The position numbers were made by a program, and so were the translations under genes. Below are positions 24,570 to 34,402 of a stretch of DNA of 64,000 bases, one piece after another (within the stretch, counting starts at the first letter, position 1; each line of letters begins with the position of its first letter). Under the pieces are notes generated by a model. That model saw only the letters and a program-made list of their open reading frames with translations. It made no database searches and was not told the origin of the DNA. Where the stretch lies: contig JAVBNX010000007.1 in assembly GCA_031551275.1 (NCBI GenBank), positions 186,001 to 250,000 on the forward strand, given 5' to 3'. This DNA comes from JAVBMJ01 sp031551275 (GTDB lineage: Bacteria > Bacteroidota > Bacteroidia > Bacteroidales > Rikenellaceae).

Positions 24570-26993
24570 TTACTGCGTCCTCATCTTGGTCTCGAACTCG
24601 CGCACGACGTCGGTGTAGGCGTCGTCGGCCACGTCATAGACCACCTTGTGGATCTCGCCGCCCGTGAACGGGAAGCGGTAGGAGTACTGCTTGCTGACCG
24701 GGTCGCTGCTGTCATACCCGACGCACAACCCCTCCCCGCCCAATGAGTAGCGGTGGAACTCGGTACGCATGGGGGCCTGGGCCATCATCTTGTCGTCGAG
24801 GTAGAACTTCATCGTGCCCAGGATCTCGCCCGTGCCTACCTTCTCCTTGGTAAATTCGACCCCCACGATGTGCTTGCCGGGGGCGGGCATGGCGAAAGAG
24901 AGCATCTGCTCGGGCGGGATGCCCAGGAAGTTGTAGACGAAGTTGAGCTTGCCGTCCTTGGCAAAGAGCGAGTAGCCGCCGAAGCGCGAGCCCTGGGCCA
25001 CGATTACCCCTTTGCTCCCCTTTTCTAAGGTTACCTCGGCCAGGATCTTGAACGAGCGCCCGGCGGTGGGGGCGGCCGATGCTTCGGGTACCTCCGAGGT
25101 GTTCGGATAGTAGGTAAAGCGTCCGCTCTCCGGGACCGGCGCGTAGTATTCGTACTTGACGAACTCGGCGATCGAGAGGTCGCACAAGGGGAGCACGTCG
25201 TATTTCTCAGCCTCCTGCATCCAGAGTTTCTGCATCTCCTTTACCTTGTCGGGGTATTGAGCCGCCAGGTCGGTCGATTGGGAACGGTCGGCGTCGGTGT
25301 GGTAGAGCTCCCACTTGTCCTTGTCGAAGTTGCCGATGTTGGAGGGCAGCGGGCCGTGCACCGTGGTGGCCATCCAGCCGTCCTTCCAGATACCTCGCGT
25401 GCCCAACATCTCGTAGTACTGGATCTTCTTGTTGGTGGGCGCGTCGGCGTTGTCGAAACTCGGGACCATCGATACGCCCGGCAGCGGGGTCTGTGCGATG
25501 CCATGCACAACGTCCGGCATCTTCACGCCGCACGCCTCTAAGATCGTGGGCACGATGTCGACGGCGTGGTGGTACTGGCTGCGCATTTCGCCGCGAGCTT
25601 TAATGCCCTTGGGCCACGAGATGACCAGCGGGTCGCATGTGCCGCCGCTGTAACCCGAGTAGCGCTTGAACATCTTGTAGGGGGTCGAGAAAGCCACGGC
25701 CCAACCGGTGGGGTAGTGGTTGTAGGTGTCGGGCGACCCCAGCTTGTCGATCATCGAGAGGTTGAGCTTGATGTCGTCGGGGTAGCCGTTGAAGAAGAAG
25801 TTCTCGTTTACCGAGCCGCTCGGGCTGCCTTCGCCCGAGGCGCCGTTGTCCGCCGCGTAGATGACCAGCGTGTTGTCCAGCTGGCCCGACTCTTCGAGGT
25901 AGTCGATCACCCGGCCGATCTGGGCGTCGGTGTACTCCGAGAAACCGGCGAACACCTCGGCCATGCGCGAGAAGAGGCGCTTTTCGTCGGCCGAGAGGGT
26001 GTTCCAGGGCCGTACCATATCGCCCTTGTCGTAGGTCCCCTCGGGCATGGGGTTGATCGGCGTGAGCTTGGTGTCGGCGGGCAACACACCCTTCTCCTTC
26101 ATGCGCTGGAGCACCCATTCGCGGTAGGCCTCGTAGCCCTCGTCGAATTTGCCCTTGTATTTGGCGATGTACTCCTCGGGCGCGTGGTGCGGCGCGTGGT
26201 TGGCGCCGGGGCAGTACCACATGTACCACGGCTTGGCCGGGTCGGACTGCTTCGAGTCGCGGATGTAGCGGATGGCCTGGTCGGCCAGGTCCTTGGAGAG
26301 GTGGTAGCCCTGCTCGGGCAGGTAGGGCTGGTCGATGAAGTGGTTGTCCTCGATCAATGTGGGATACCACTGGTTGGTCTCCCCGGAGATGAAGCCGTAG
26401 AAACGGTCGAATCCGAGGCCCAGGGGCCAGTCCTTTTTCGAGGCGCTCATGCCGAATGCGTCGACCGGCACGTTGTGGTTCTTTCCGATCCAGAAGGTCG
26501 CGTAGCCCGCGTCGCGCAGCACGGTGGCCACGGTGGCGTTCGATTCGGGAATGTGTCCGTTGTAGCCGGGGAAGCCGACGGCCGACTCGGCGATCGAGCC
26601 GAAGCCGTTCTGGTGGTGGTTGCGCCCGGTCAAAAGGCACGAGCGGGTGGCCGAGGATACGGCAGTGGTGTGCCACTGAGAGTAGGTAATCCCGTTCTGG
26701 GCCAGCTTGTCCAGGGTGGGCATGTTGACCGCCCCGCCGTAGGTCGACCAACTGGCCTGGCCCGTGTCGTCGTAAAGGATGAACAACACGTTGGGGGACT
26801 CTTTCGGGGCCTTCGGATAGAGGAAGGCGTTCCAGTCGGGTTTCGAATCGCGGATATCGAGGTTGATCGTCCCTTTGAAATCCGTTCCCGGCTTCTGCGT
26901 TTTCGCTTCGCGGCAACCCACGGCGGCGGAGCATAGGGCGGCCGACGCGAGCACGACCGCGCCCGGCCTGGAGGTAAATACGTTCTTTTCCAT
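24570..26993 (-). CDS. Arylsulfatase, serine-type, lipoprotein
   Basis: The 807-residue protein has a lipobox (AAVGC, Cys27), a metal-binding FILYDDTG (Asp75, Asp76), and the sulfatase activation motif as S113-S-A-T-R117 followed by SCLLTGRNHH. The usual Cys is Ser, so conversion to formylglycine should need a radical-SAM anaerobic sulfatase-maturating enzyme; none is in the window. Further sulfatase signatures are IGKNHNVP, WYCPGANHAPH and IYAADNGASGEGSP. The last ~200 residues form a beta-rich accessory region. It would remove sulfate esters at the cell surface or periplasm. It is a single gene with a terminator behind it. Confidence 0.9.
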   Translation of the reverse strand: MEKNVFTSRPGAVVLASAALCSAAVGCREAKTQKPGTDFKGTINLDIRDSKPDWNAFLYPKAPKESPNVLFILYDDTGQASWSTYGGAVNMPTLDKLAQNGITYSQWHTTAVSSATRSCLLTGRNHHQNGFGSIAESAVGFPGYNGHIPESNATVATVLRDAGYATFWIGKNHNVPVDAFGMSASKKDWPLGLGFDRFYGFISGETNQWYPTLIEDNHFIDQPYLPEQGYHLSKDLADQAIRYIRDSKQSDPAKPWYMWYCPGANHAPHHAPEEYIAKYKGKFDEGYEAYREWVLQRMKEKGVLPADTKLTPINPMPEGTYDKGDMVRPWNTLSADEKRLFSRMAEVFAGFSEYTDAQIGRVIDYLEESGQLDNTLVIYAADNGASGEGSPSGSVNENFFFNGYPDDIKLNLSMIDKLGSPDTYNHYPTGWAVAFSTPYKMFKRYSGYSGGTCDPLVISWPKGIKARGEMRSQYHHAVDIVPTILEACGVKMPDVVHGIAQTPLPGVSMVPSFDNADAPTNKKIQYYEMLGTRGIWKDGWMATTVHGPLPSNIGNFDKDKWELYHTDADRSQSTDLAAQYPDKVKEMQKLWMQEAEKYDVLPLCDLSIAEFVKYEYYAPVPESGRFTYYPNTSEVPEASAAPTAGRSFKILAEVTLEKGSKGVIVAQGSRFGGYSLFAKDGKLNFVYNFLGIPPEQMLSFAMPAPGKHIVGVEFTKEKVGTGEILGTMKFYLDDKMMAQAPMRTEFHRYSLGGEGLCVGYDSSDPVSKQYSYRFPFTGGEIHKVVYDVADDAYTDVVREFETKMRTQ

Positions 26994-27107
26994 AACTATA
27001 TCGGGATATTAGGTGGCATAGGCCGCGCGAATGGAAGCGCACGGCAATACAAAGGCAATTTCCGTTCCAAAAGGCGCGGAATATCATCAGATACCGATAA
27101 AACCCGT

Positions 27108-27947
27108 TTATTTTCCCAGCGAGGGCATCAAATCCAGAATTCTCTCCCAAAGCATCCGGGCGATGATCTCGTTGCCCCGGTCGGAGGGGTGGAGCCCGTC
27201 GTAGGTCATGCCGACCGCCTCTTCGGGGTAGGGATACTCGTCCGCCGCGGGATCGAACGGGATGCCCGCGTAACCGGGGTATTCCAAGTCCCGGTACAAC
27301 CCCGTGGCGGGGTCCTTTACCCGTTTGAAACGGACCATGTTGTACATGTCGATCCCGCTTTGGTTGTAGAGGTCGACCACCTCCAGATTCTCCATCCCGC
27401 CGATCGCCAGGACGGCCTGCGCCACCTCGTCGAGCCCCTGCCCCTGCCGGTCGAGGTAGCTGCCGTGCGCGTTGTTGGTAAAGTCGGCCAGGTAGCAAAA
27501 ATCGCCCCTTTGCAGCGGGGTAAGCAGGATGACGGTGGCCCTGGGGTTCAGCGCTTTGATCTTATCCAGGATGACGCGGAATGCGCCGTAAATGGTTTCG
27601 CTGCCCGTGTTGTCCCGGTAATCGCCGGGCGTGCCGACGTGCCGTCCCTGCCACCAGTCGTTGGTGCCCAGCAAGACGGTGTAGAGATCCGCCCTGGGAA
27701 TGTCCAGCTCGTCGAACCTCTCGGCAATGCCTTCGGTGGTCCATCCGTTGTAGCCCTTGTTGACGCAGGTAAGGCCCGGGAGCGCCTCCATTACCCGGGT
27801 CAGGTAGCCCTTTTGGACGCGGTAGCCCGTCTGTTCGGGGTGGTCGTTGAGGTAGGTAATCGAGTCGCCTATGGCCACCCAGCTCGTCTGTTCGGGCGTG
27901 CAGCACACGGCGCACAGGGCTGAAAGGAGAAGAAAAAGTCGTTTCAT
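27108..27947 (-). CDS. SGNH/GDSL-family hydrolase (probable carbohydrate esterase)
   Basis: The 279-residue exported protein starts with a signal peptide containing several Cys (LCAVCC, not a perfect lipobox). SGNH blocks are clear: GDSI (Ser29 nucleophile), a Gly in block II (NKGYNGWTTEG), GTND (94-97) and DGLHPSD near the C-terminus, with the catalytic Asp-His pair. It probably removes acetyl or other ester groups from glycans. Its start overlaps the stop of the hybrid sensor gene by four bases, which ties it to the polysaccharide-utilization regulator. Confidence 0.88.
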   Translation of the reverse strand: MKRLFLLLSALCAVCCTPEQTSWVAIGDSITYLNDHPEQTGYRVQKGYLTRVMEALPGLTCVNKGYNGWTTEGIAERFDELDIPRADLYTVLLGTNDWWQGRHVGTPGDYRDNTGSETIYGAFRVILDKIKALNPRATVILLTPLQRGDFCYLADFTNNAHGSYLDRQGQGLDEVAQAVLAIGGMENLEVVDLYNQSGIDMYNMVRFKRVKDPATGLYRDLEYPGYAGIPFDPAADEYPYPEEAVGMTYDGLHPSDRGNEIIARMLWERILDLMPSLGK

Positions 27948-30900
27948 TCCAGGTTCGTTTTGCGGTACTCCTTCGGGGTCATGCCGTACTTGGTCTTGAA
28001 CGCACGGCAGAAGTAGGATGTGGAGTTGAATCCCACGCAGATAGCCAGTTCGTCGATGTTGTACACCCCCTTTTTCATCAGCCCGGCGGCCATTTTAAGG
28101 CGGTAGTCGCGGATGTATTCCGACATGCTCATGCCCGTCTCGGCCGTGATCCTGCGGTAGAGCGAGCTGCGGTTGACGCCGAGCGCTTTGGTCAGCGAAG
28201 CCACGTCGAACGTTGCGTTTTGCAGGTTGGTTTCGATCAGGTGGTCCACCTTGTCCATAAAGAAGAGTTTGTGGTCCGCCCTTTCGGGGAGCATCTCGGG
28301 CTGCCCCCTGTGGGCGAGCAGGCGTTGGATGTGGGCCATCAGGATCGTCTCGTTGATGGGCTTGTGCAGGAAGGCGTCCACACCGGCCGAGATGCTTCTC
28401 AACTCGGTAATATCGTCCGTCAGGGCGGTTATAACGATGATCGGGGTCAATGCCGTCCGGCCGTCCGACCGGAGCTTTTCGACCAGTTCGAGCCCGCTCA
28501 TTCCCGGCATGCGGATGTCCGAGATGATCAGGTCCGGGTTGACCGACCGGGCCATCTCCAGCCCCTGGAGGCCGTTCTTGGCTGTCACGCAGTGGTAGTG
28601 GCGGCCCAGCAGCGTTTTGAGGTAACGCCGGATCTCGTCGTGGTCCTCGACGATGAGTATCGTTTGGGGGTTTACGCCGCCCCCGGGCGAGTCCGGGGCG
28701 GGATCCGCCGCTCCCCGGTAGGGTTCGACCGAGGAGGTCGGGCTCTCCTCGGGCAGGGGGCCCTCCAGGGGGATGCGGACGATAAACTCCGTGCCCTCCC
28801 CCGCCCGGGTTTTGACCAGGATGTACCCACCGTGCATCTCCACGTACTCGCGGCACAGGTGCAGGCCGATCCCGCTGCCCCGGTTCGGGTCTTTTTCGCC
28901 GAATACGAAACGGTCGAATATCCGGGGCAACTGCCCTTCGGGGATGCCCGGGCCGTTGTCGCTTACCGAGATCTCCAGGGCGGGGGAGTCGAACGCCACG
29001 CCTGTCATATAGTATTCCGGACCGGGTATGGCGGCGGATGCCGACGCGCCGACCGATAAAACGATGTGCGGCTCGTCGCCGGAGAATTTGATGGCGTTCG
29101 ACAACAGGTTGTAGATGATCTTTTCGATCATGTCGGGGTCGGCCGTGGCAAGGATCCGCCCCGCGCCGGCGTTGAATACGAATTTGATCCGGTTCTCGAC
29201 GATGTTGTAGTCGAAACACTCGTAGGCCAGCTTGCACAGCTCCACGGCGTCGACCATCTGCGGGTTCATCCGCTTCTTGCCCACCTCGAGCATCCTGAAG
29301 TCCAGCACCTGGTTGACCAGCCTGAGCAGCCGGTCGGTGTTCCGGTGGATGGTGGCCAGGTGGCTCTTGACCTCGGCGGCGGATAGATTACTCTGCTCGA
29401 GCATTTTGAGCGGCGATGCGATCAGGGTCAGCGGTGTGCGGAATTCGTGCGAGACGTTCATGAAGAATTTCATCTTCTCGACCGCCGTCGCTTCGTTCAT
29501 GGCGTTCTTGTAACGTTCCAGTTTGAGGTCCTGTTTGGCTTTCGCCCTGAAACGCAACTCTTTGTATACCAGGTAGGCGGCCAGCGATGCGATGCCGAGG
29601 TAGAGCAGGATCGCATACCAGGCCAGCCACAGGGGTTGCCTGACCACGATCCGGATCTTTGTCGCCTCGTCGCCCGCCACTCCGTCGTTGTTGATCGAGT
29701 AGACGACCAACTCGTATTTGCCCGGCGGGATCTTCGTGTAGGTGATGTCCCGTGAGGCGGGGATCTCGGTCCACTCCTTCTGGTAGTTGGTCAGTTTGTA
29801 CCTCAGGCGGTTGTTGGCGGATTTGAGGAAGTTGTTGGCCGAAAATTCCAATGAAATGGTGTTCAGGTTGTACGGGAGTTTAATAAGCGATATTTCAGGG
29901 ATGTATTTCGTGTTGCAAACCACCTTTTTGAGCTGTTCGAGGGGCTGGTTGTTTACCAGGATTTCGAAAGGGTAGGCCCGGCTCTGCTCGCCGTTGACGG
30001 CCACCGAGCCGGGGTCTATGTAGCTGAATCCCGTCGTATTGCCGAAAAGCACGTTGCCCGAGGAGGCGATCAGCCCCGCCATGGGGTGGTACTGGTTGCC
30101 CCTCAAACCGTCGCTCGGCGAGAAGTGCTTGAGCGTGTTCGCCTTTTTGTCGTACAGGTAGATGCCCCAGTTGGTGGAGAACCAGAAGATCGAGTCCCCG
30201 CCGTTGAGGATCGAGTAGACGTCGGTGTGTTTGAGCTGGTCGTTCAGGGGAAAGGGGGTCAGCGTGTCGGTGTTTAGGTTGTAGATGTAGATCCCGTTGT
30301 CCCGGGTTCCCACGTAATACTCCCCGCGCTGCTCCTCGCAGATAAAGTAGAAGTGGTTGGCCCCCTTCAGGCCGGGGGTGTGGAAGATCGTGTGGAACGC
30401 TTCGGTTTTTTTGTCGAAGATCGAAAGCCCGTTCTCGGTGCAGACGATCAGTTTCTGCTTCGGGGTGTCCATTACGCCCCATATCATGTTCGATTTCAGG
30501 TCCTTGTCCGTGTCGCCCGGGGGAAATAGCCGGGTCTGTCCCGTTTTTCGGTTGTGGCGCACCAGCCCGAGCTCATGGGTTCCCAGCCAGATGTCGTCGC
30601 CGTCGAAGGTAATCGAGGTAATGGGTGCATGGCTGTTCCTGTCGATGATGTCGATCCCTACGTGCGTAACCTTGCCGCTCCTCTCGTCGTAGTTGTAGAG
30701 GCCGAACCCCACCGTGCCGATCCACAGAAGCCCCTGCGGATCCCAACTCATCGCCTTGATGCGCTGGTGGAAGGGCGGTTTGTGCAGGCTGTACGTTCCT
30801 GTCCGCAGGTTGAACAGGTTCAGGCCCGTCTCCTCGCTTCCCACCAGCACCTCGTCGCGGCTGTGCTCCGCGAAGGAGGAGATTACCCCGTGCTGCACCT

Positions 30901-32014
30901 CGGTATATGTATAGGTGTCGTCGATCTGGTGGAACCGGTAGTTCAGGTCGTGGTAGTAGGCCAACCCGCCCGCCCAGGTCCCGACCCACATCGCGTCGTT
31001 GCCGCAAAGGTGCAGCTCATAGATGCTGTTGCGCGGCAGCCTGTTGTAGCGCGAGCTTTTGATCGTGCGCGTCTGCCCGTTCGGCGCGACGACCAGTATC
31101 CCGTCGTAGGTGGCGATCCAAACCTCCCCCGACCGCCTCTGGACGATCTTCCTGATCCTGTCGTTGGGCAAGCTGTTCTCAACCGCCGCCGAGTAGCGTT
31201 GCAAAAGCTCCCCTTCCATGGAAAACACGTCCACACCGCTCCGGTCATACCCGACCAGCAACCGTTCGCCGCCTTGACCGCCCGCTTCCCCGCCGCGCGC
31301 CAGGCAGAGGCATTTGATCGTCTCGTTGATGCCCGTACAGATTTTGTGGAAATCGAAGGGGGAGGATTGCTGACGGAAGACGCGCCCGTCCGTGCACCCG
31401 ATGAAAATTTCTCCTGTGGGGCACTTTTCGATGCACGACACCTTGGCGTGGATGTCGGCGTCCTTGAGGACCACTTCGAACAGGGAGGCGTCCTGCGGAT
31501 TGTAGACGTAAAGTGAACCGTTGATGCACAAAAGGAAGATCCCGGGCTCGCACTCGGCGATGGCGGTAATGTCCTGGATGGGCAACTTGAGTTCGACCCG
31601 CGTGAAGCTGTTCAGGTCGCGCTCGAAGTAGCAGGCCCCGTCGTCGGTGCAGACCCATATTTTGCCGCCCGAATCGCAATAGAGTTTGTTGATCCGGTTC
31701 GACGGGGGGGAGCAGGGGTTGTCCGGTTCGAAGTAGTAGCGCCTGTACTCCTTGTTGTTGTAAAAATACAACCCTTCGTTCGTGCCGAACCAAACGAATC
31801 CGCTGCGGTCGGTGGCGATGGTGGTAATGGCGTTGAAAACGAAACCCGACTCGGGGGATATGAGTTCAAAAACAGGCTCGCGGCTTCCGGTCACGGGGTG
31901 CACGGGCTGCCACACGAGTGAAAGGACCAGGGCCAGCAACGCGACCCGGCAGGCAGGGAACAGGGTTGGAGGTGGGTTCGAGTCGGTCGAGAGAAAATTC
32001 ATCATGGATTGCAT
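27944..32014 (-). CDS. Hybrid two-component system protein (HTCS) with AraC output
   Basis: Up to 1356 residues (in-frame ATGs also at 32005 and 32002). An N-terminal hydrophobic segment is followed by a long periplasmic part with two-component-regulator propeller repeats (GFVWFGTNEGLYFYN, KIWVCTDDGACYF) and a Y_Y_Y domain (about 700-785). One membrane span lies near 795-820. The HisKA domain has His856 in NVSHEFRTPL, followed by HATPase (SDNGPGIP, GSGIGLHLCREYV). A receiver domain has Asp1166 (IISDIRMPG), and a C-terminal AraC helix-turn-helix follows. Such proteins sense an oligosaccharide in the periplasm and activate the adjacent Sus-type operon, here the divergent one starting at 32227. 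Confidence 0.95.
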   Translation of the reverse strand: MQSMMNFLSTDSNPPPTLFPACRVALLALVLSLVWQPVHPVTGSREPVFELISPESGFVFNAITTIATDRSGFVWFGTNEGLYFYNNKEYRRYYFEPDNPCSPPSNRINKLYCDSGGKIWVCTDDGACYFERDLNSFTRVELKLPIQDITAIAECEPGIFLLCINGSLYVYNPQDASLFEVVLKDADIHAKVSCIEKCPTGEIFIGCTDGRVFRQQSSPFDFHKICTGINETIKCLCLARGGEAGGQGGERLLVGYDRSGVDVFSMEGELLQRYSAAVENSLPNDRIRKIVQRRSGEVWIATYDGILVVAPNGQTRTIKSSRYNRLPRNSIYELHLCGNDAMWVGTWAGGLAYYHDLNYRFHQIDDTYTYTEVQHGVISSFAEHSRDEVLVGSEETGLNLFNLRTGTYSLHKPPFHQRIKAMSWDPQGLLWIGTVGFGLYNYDERSGKVTHVGIDIIDRNSHAPITSITFDGDDIWLGTHELGLVRHNRKTGQTRLFPPGDTDKDLKSNMIWGVMDTPKQKLIVCTENGLSIFDKKTEAFHTIFHTPGLKGANHFYFICEEQRGEYYVGTRDNGIYIYNLNTDTLTPFPLNDQLKHTDVYSILNGGDSIFWFSTNWGIYLYDKKANTLKHFSPSDGLRGNQYHPMAGLIASSGNVLFGNTTGFSYIDPGSVAVNGEQSRAYPFEILVNNQPLEQLKKVVCNTKYIPEISLIKLPYNLNTISLEFSANNFLKSANNRLRYKLTNYQKEWTEIPASRDITYTKIPPGKYELVVYSINNDGVAGDEATKIRIVVRQPLWLAWYAILLYLGIASLAAYLVYKELRFRAKAKQDLKLERYKNAMNEATAVEKMKFFMNVSHEFRTPLTLIASPLKMLEQSNLSAAEVKSHLATIHRNTDRLLRLVNQVLDFRMLEVGKKRMNPQMVDAVELCKLAYECFDYNIVENRIKFVFNAGAGRILATADPDMIEKIIYNLLSNAIKFSGDEPHIVLSVGASASAAIPGPEYYMTGVAFDSPALEISVSDNGPGIPEGQLPRIFDRFVFGEKDPNRGSGIGLHLCREYVEMHGGYILVKTRAGEGTEFIVRIPLEGPLPEESPTSSVEPYRGAADPAPDSPGGGVNPQTILIVEDHDEIRRYLKTLLGRHYHCVTAKNGLQGLEMARSVNPDLIISDIRMPGMSGLELVEKLRSDGRTALTPIIVITALTDDITELRSISAGVDAFLHKPINETILMAHIQRLLAHRGQPEMLPERADHKLFFMDKVDHLIETNLQNATFDVASLTKALGVNRSSLYRRITAETGMSMSEYIRDYRLKMAAGLMKKGVYNIDELAICVGFNSTSYFCRAFKTKYGMTPKEYRKTNLE

Positions 32015-32226
32015 TTATGGCCCGGCTATGTAAAAGTAGGAAATTATTTTATTGAATGGGCTACCCGATTTTGGATTTTTATTGAACTAATGGTGCGAAA
32101 CGCAACATTTGTTAAATTTCGGAACAAGAGTGCAAAAAATTGAGCCGACAGGCCATGAAATTTAGATCTCCGAATGAGTTTCTTTGCATAGGAAGAAATG
32201 TGCAAAAACCATAAACTATTAATCAA

Positions 32227-34377
32227 ATGATCCGAATTTTCATTCTATCTCTTTCACTGATCCTTGCGGCCGGCCCTGCGGCGGGGCAGGGGGGGCAAGG
32301 CAATCCGATGACAAAATTCGATGCCAGGTATGGCGAGAATTACCAGTCGATCGCTTTTGACGGCATCTGGGACGCAAAGGACAGGGATGTGGCCGTGATG
32401 GCGGGCGGCAAGGTCTATGCCGCGTGGATCGACCGCTACGGCGACGTGGTGGTCGGGGAGATGGATCCAGACGGGGGGACGATCAAAAGCTATGTGGTCG
32501 AGGACGACCTCAAGCAGAAGGTCGGCCAGACGCTGATCGCCTTGTCTGCCGGCCCGGGCGGAGAGCTTTCGCTCCATGTGGTAAGCGAGGGCAAGCCTTC
32601 GGTGGTAAAGAACTACTCCTTTGATAAAGGGGCGTGGGGCCTGGCCGCCGCGACCGACTGCGGGGAGAACATCGCAGGGATCCGGGCGGCCGGGGGCGGC
32701 GGGTTGTTCGCGCTGACCGCGGGCGGCCGGTTGTTGCAAATCGGGGCGGGAAAGATGACAGGCAGTCCAGTCGAGTTGGCGCGGAGTGTCGGCTCCTTCC
32801 AGGCGGCATATGGTGCGGGAAAGACATTCCTGGCGATCGGCAATGCCATTTATATGGTCGCGGCAGGCGACCGGCTTGTGTTGCTGGGCGAGTTGGCCCC
32901 AGGGGAAGAGGTCGCCGACCTGGGCGTGGATGCCCGGGGGGATGCGGCGGTTCTGGCCAGGTCGGGAGACGGCGTTTGGTATATGGCGCTGGCTTCCAAT
33001 GGGGCGACGGTGCAGAAAGCGGCGAAAAAGGAGAAGCTGCCTCTCTCCGTTTTGGCGGACGATATCGTTTTGGGACAGAACGCCCGGGAGGTGTACTTCG
33101 TCGGCAAGCCGGGTGCGCGCAAGGAGATCCAAAAGTGCGTGAAAGACGCGAAGGGACGCTGGAGCGTGGAGCCTGTGACCGTGAACACGGAGCGGGACAA
33201 TTACGCGGTCAGGGCGATCCGGGGCGCACAGGCGGGCTCCCCGCAGATCTGCTGGCTGCAATCCACCATCGAGGATGTGGCGGTCAACCAGTTGGCCGCC
33301 GTCAAGACGGACGCTTTCCAGCCCGCCGTTACCGATATACGCGACAGAGGGCAGATACTCAGACTGATGAAAAAGGTCGCCGACTGGCAACTCACGGCCT
33401 CCTTTACGGCAAACCCACGCAATGACTGGCAATGGGGCGCCTTCTACCTGGGGCTTATCAAGGCGTACGAACTGACGGGCGACGAGCGCTATTTCAACGA
33501 GCTGTTGAACATTGGCCAGTATTTCGACTGGGGGCTGATGGCCGACGCGCTGCACGCGGACCGGGTGTTGGTCGGCGATATCTACCAGTACGTTTACAAC
33601 AAGACGGGGAGGAAGGATCCGCACATGCTCGAGCAATTCAAATGGATGGTCGACCTGTGCACCTCGCGCGTGGCGGTGCCCAACCCCAGGTTCGAGGGAG
33701 CGCCTACCTTTATGGAGTGGTGGACGTGGTGCGACGCGTTGTACATGGCCCCTCCCGTGTTTTACAACTACGCCAACCTGACGGGCGACAAGGAGGCTGC
33801 CGGGTACGCTTTCCGGCATACACTGATTACCGTCGACCACCTCTACTCGCGCGCCGATTCGCTCTTCTACCGCGACGACAGGTTCTTTTACAAGAAGACG
33901 ACCAACGGCAAAAAGGTATTCTGGGGCCGGGGCAACGGCTGGATCATGGCCTCCTTCCCCAGGGTGCTGGAAGCCCTGCCCGAAAAGAGCCCTTACAGGG
34001 CCTATTACGAGGAACTTTACCTGGAAATGGCCCCCAGGATCCTGAGTTTGCAGTTGCCCGAGGGCCTTTGGACCTGCAACCTGCTCGATCCCGAGGAGCT
34101 GATGCTGGGCGAATCGAGCGGAAGCGTGTTTTACGGCTATTCGCTGGCGTGGGGCATCAACAACGGATACCTCGACAGGAAAATTTACGGCCCCGCCGTG
34201 GAGAGGGCATGGGAGGCTATTTGCGGCCATGTGAGCGAGTTCGGGCGGCTGGGTTACGTGCAGCAGATCGCCGGCGAACCCTTCCCGTTCTTTGAGTACC
34301 AGTACCATACCTACGCATCGGGCGGCTTTTTGCAGTTCGCGTCAGAGATGCTGGAATATCTTGACAAAAAGAGTTAA
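32227..34377 (+). CDS. GH105-like unsaturated glycuronyl hydrolase with an N-terminal propeller-like extension
   Basis: The 716-residue exported protein (signal ending AAGQG) has two parts. Residues ~25-365 are beta-rich repeats with propeller-like spacing (VMAGGKVYAAWIDRYGDVVVGE). Residues ~370-716 are a GH88/105-type (alpha/alpha)6 domain with DWQWGAFYLGLIKAYE, the catalytic-Asp region WTWCDALYMAPP and FWGRGNGWIMASFPRVL. GH105 enzymes cleave the unsaturated uronyl residue left by polysaccharide lyases, which fits the two lyase-like genes downstream. It is the first gene of the operon, 25 bases before SusC. The extension is unusual compared with ~370-residue family members. Confidence 0.85.
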   Translation: MIRIFILSLSLILAAGPAAGQGGQGNPMTKFDARYGENYQSIAFDGIWDAKDRDVAVMAGGKVYAAWIDRYGDVVVGEMDPDGGTIKSYVVEDDLKQKVGQTLIALSAGPGGELSLHVVSEGKPSVVKNYSFDKGAWGLAAATDCGENIAGIRAAGGGGLFALTAGGRLLQIGAGKMTGSPVELARSVGSFQAAYGAGKTFLAIGNAIYMVAAGDRLVLLGELAPGEEVADLGVDARGDAAVLARSGDGVWYMALASNGATVQKAAKKEKLPLSVLADDIVLGQNAREVYFVGKPGARKEIQKCVKDAKGRWSVEPVTVNTERDNYAVRAIRGAQAGSPQICWLQSTIEDVAVNQLAAVKTDAFQPAVTDIRDRGQILRLMKKVADWQLTASFTANPRNDWQWGAFYLGLIKAYELTGDERYFNELLNIGQYFDWGLMADALHADRVLVGDIYQYVYNKTGRKDPHMLEQFKWMVDLCTSRVAVPNPRFEGAPTFMEWWTWCDALYMAPPVFYNYANLTGDKEAAGYAFRHTLITVDHLYSRADSLFYRDDRFFYKKTTNGKKVFWGRGNGWIMASFPRVLEALPEKSPYRAYYEELYLEMAPRILSLQLPEGLWTCNLLDPEELMLGESSGSVFYGYSLAWGINNGYLDRKIYGPAVERAWEAICGHVSEFGRLGYVQQIAGEPFPFFEYQYHTYASGGFLQFASEMLEYLDKKS

Positions 34378-34402
34378 TTTCGAACCAACACTAACCTGAA
34401 TA

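Noticed and set aside
25600..27498. A 632-codon frame on the minus strand across the sulfatase and its upstream region
   Set aside because: It is a shifted frame of the real sulfatase gene, extremely Arg/Gly/Pro-rich, with no family features.
32254..34308. A 684-codon frame opposite the GH105-like gene
   Set aside because: Antisense to a well-supported enzyme; composition is His/Val/Gln/Leu-rich as expected from a mirrored frame.
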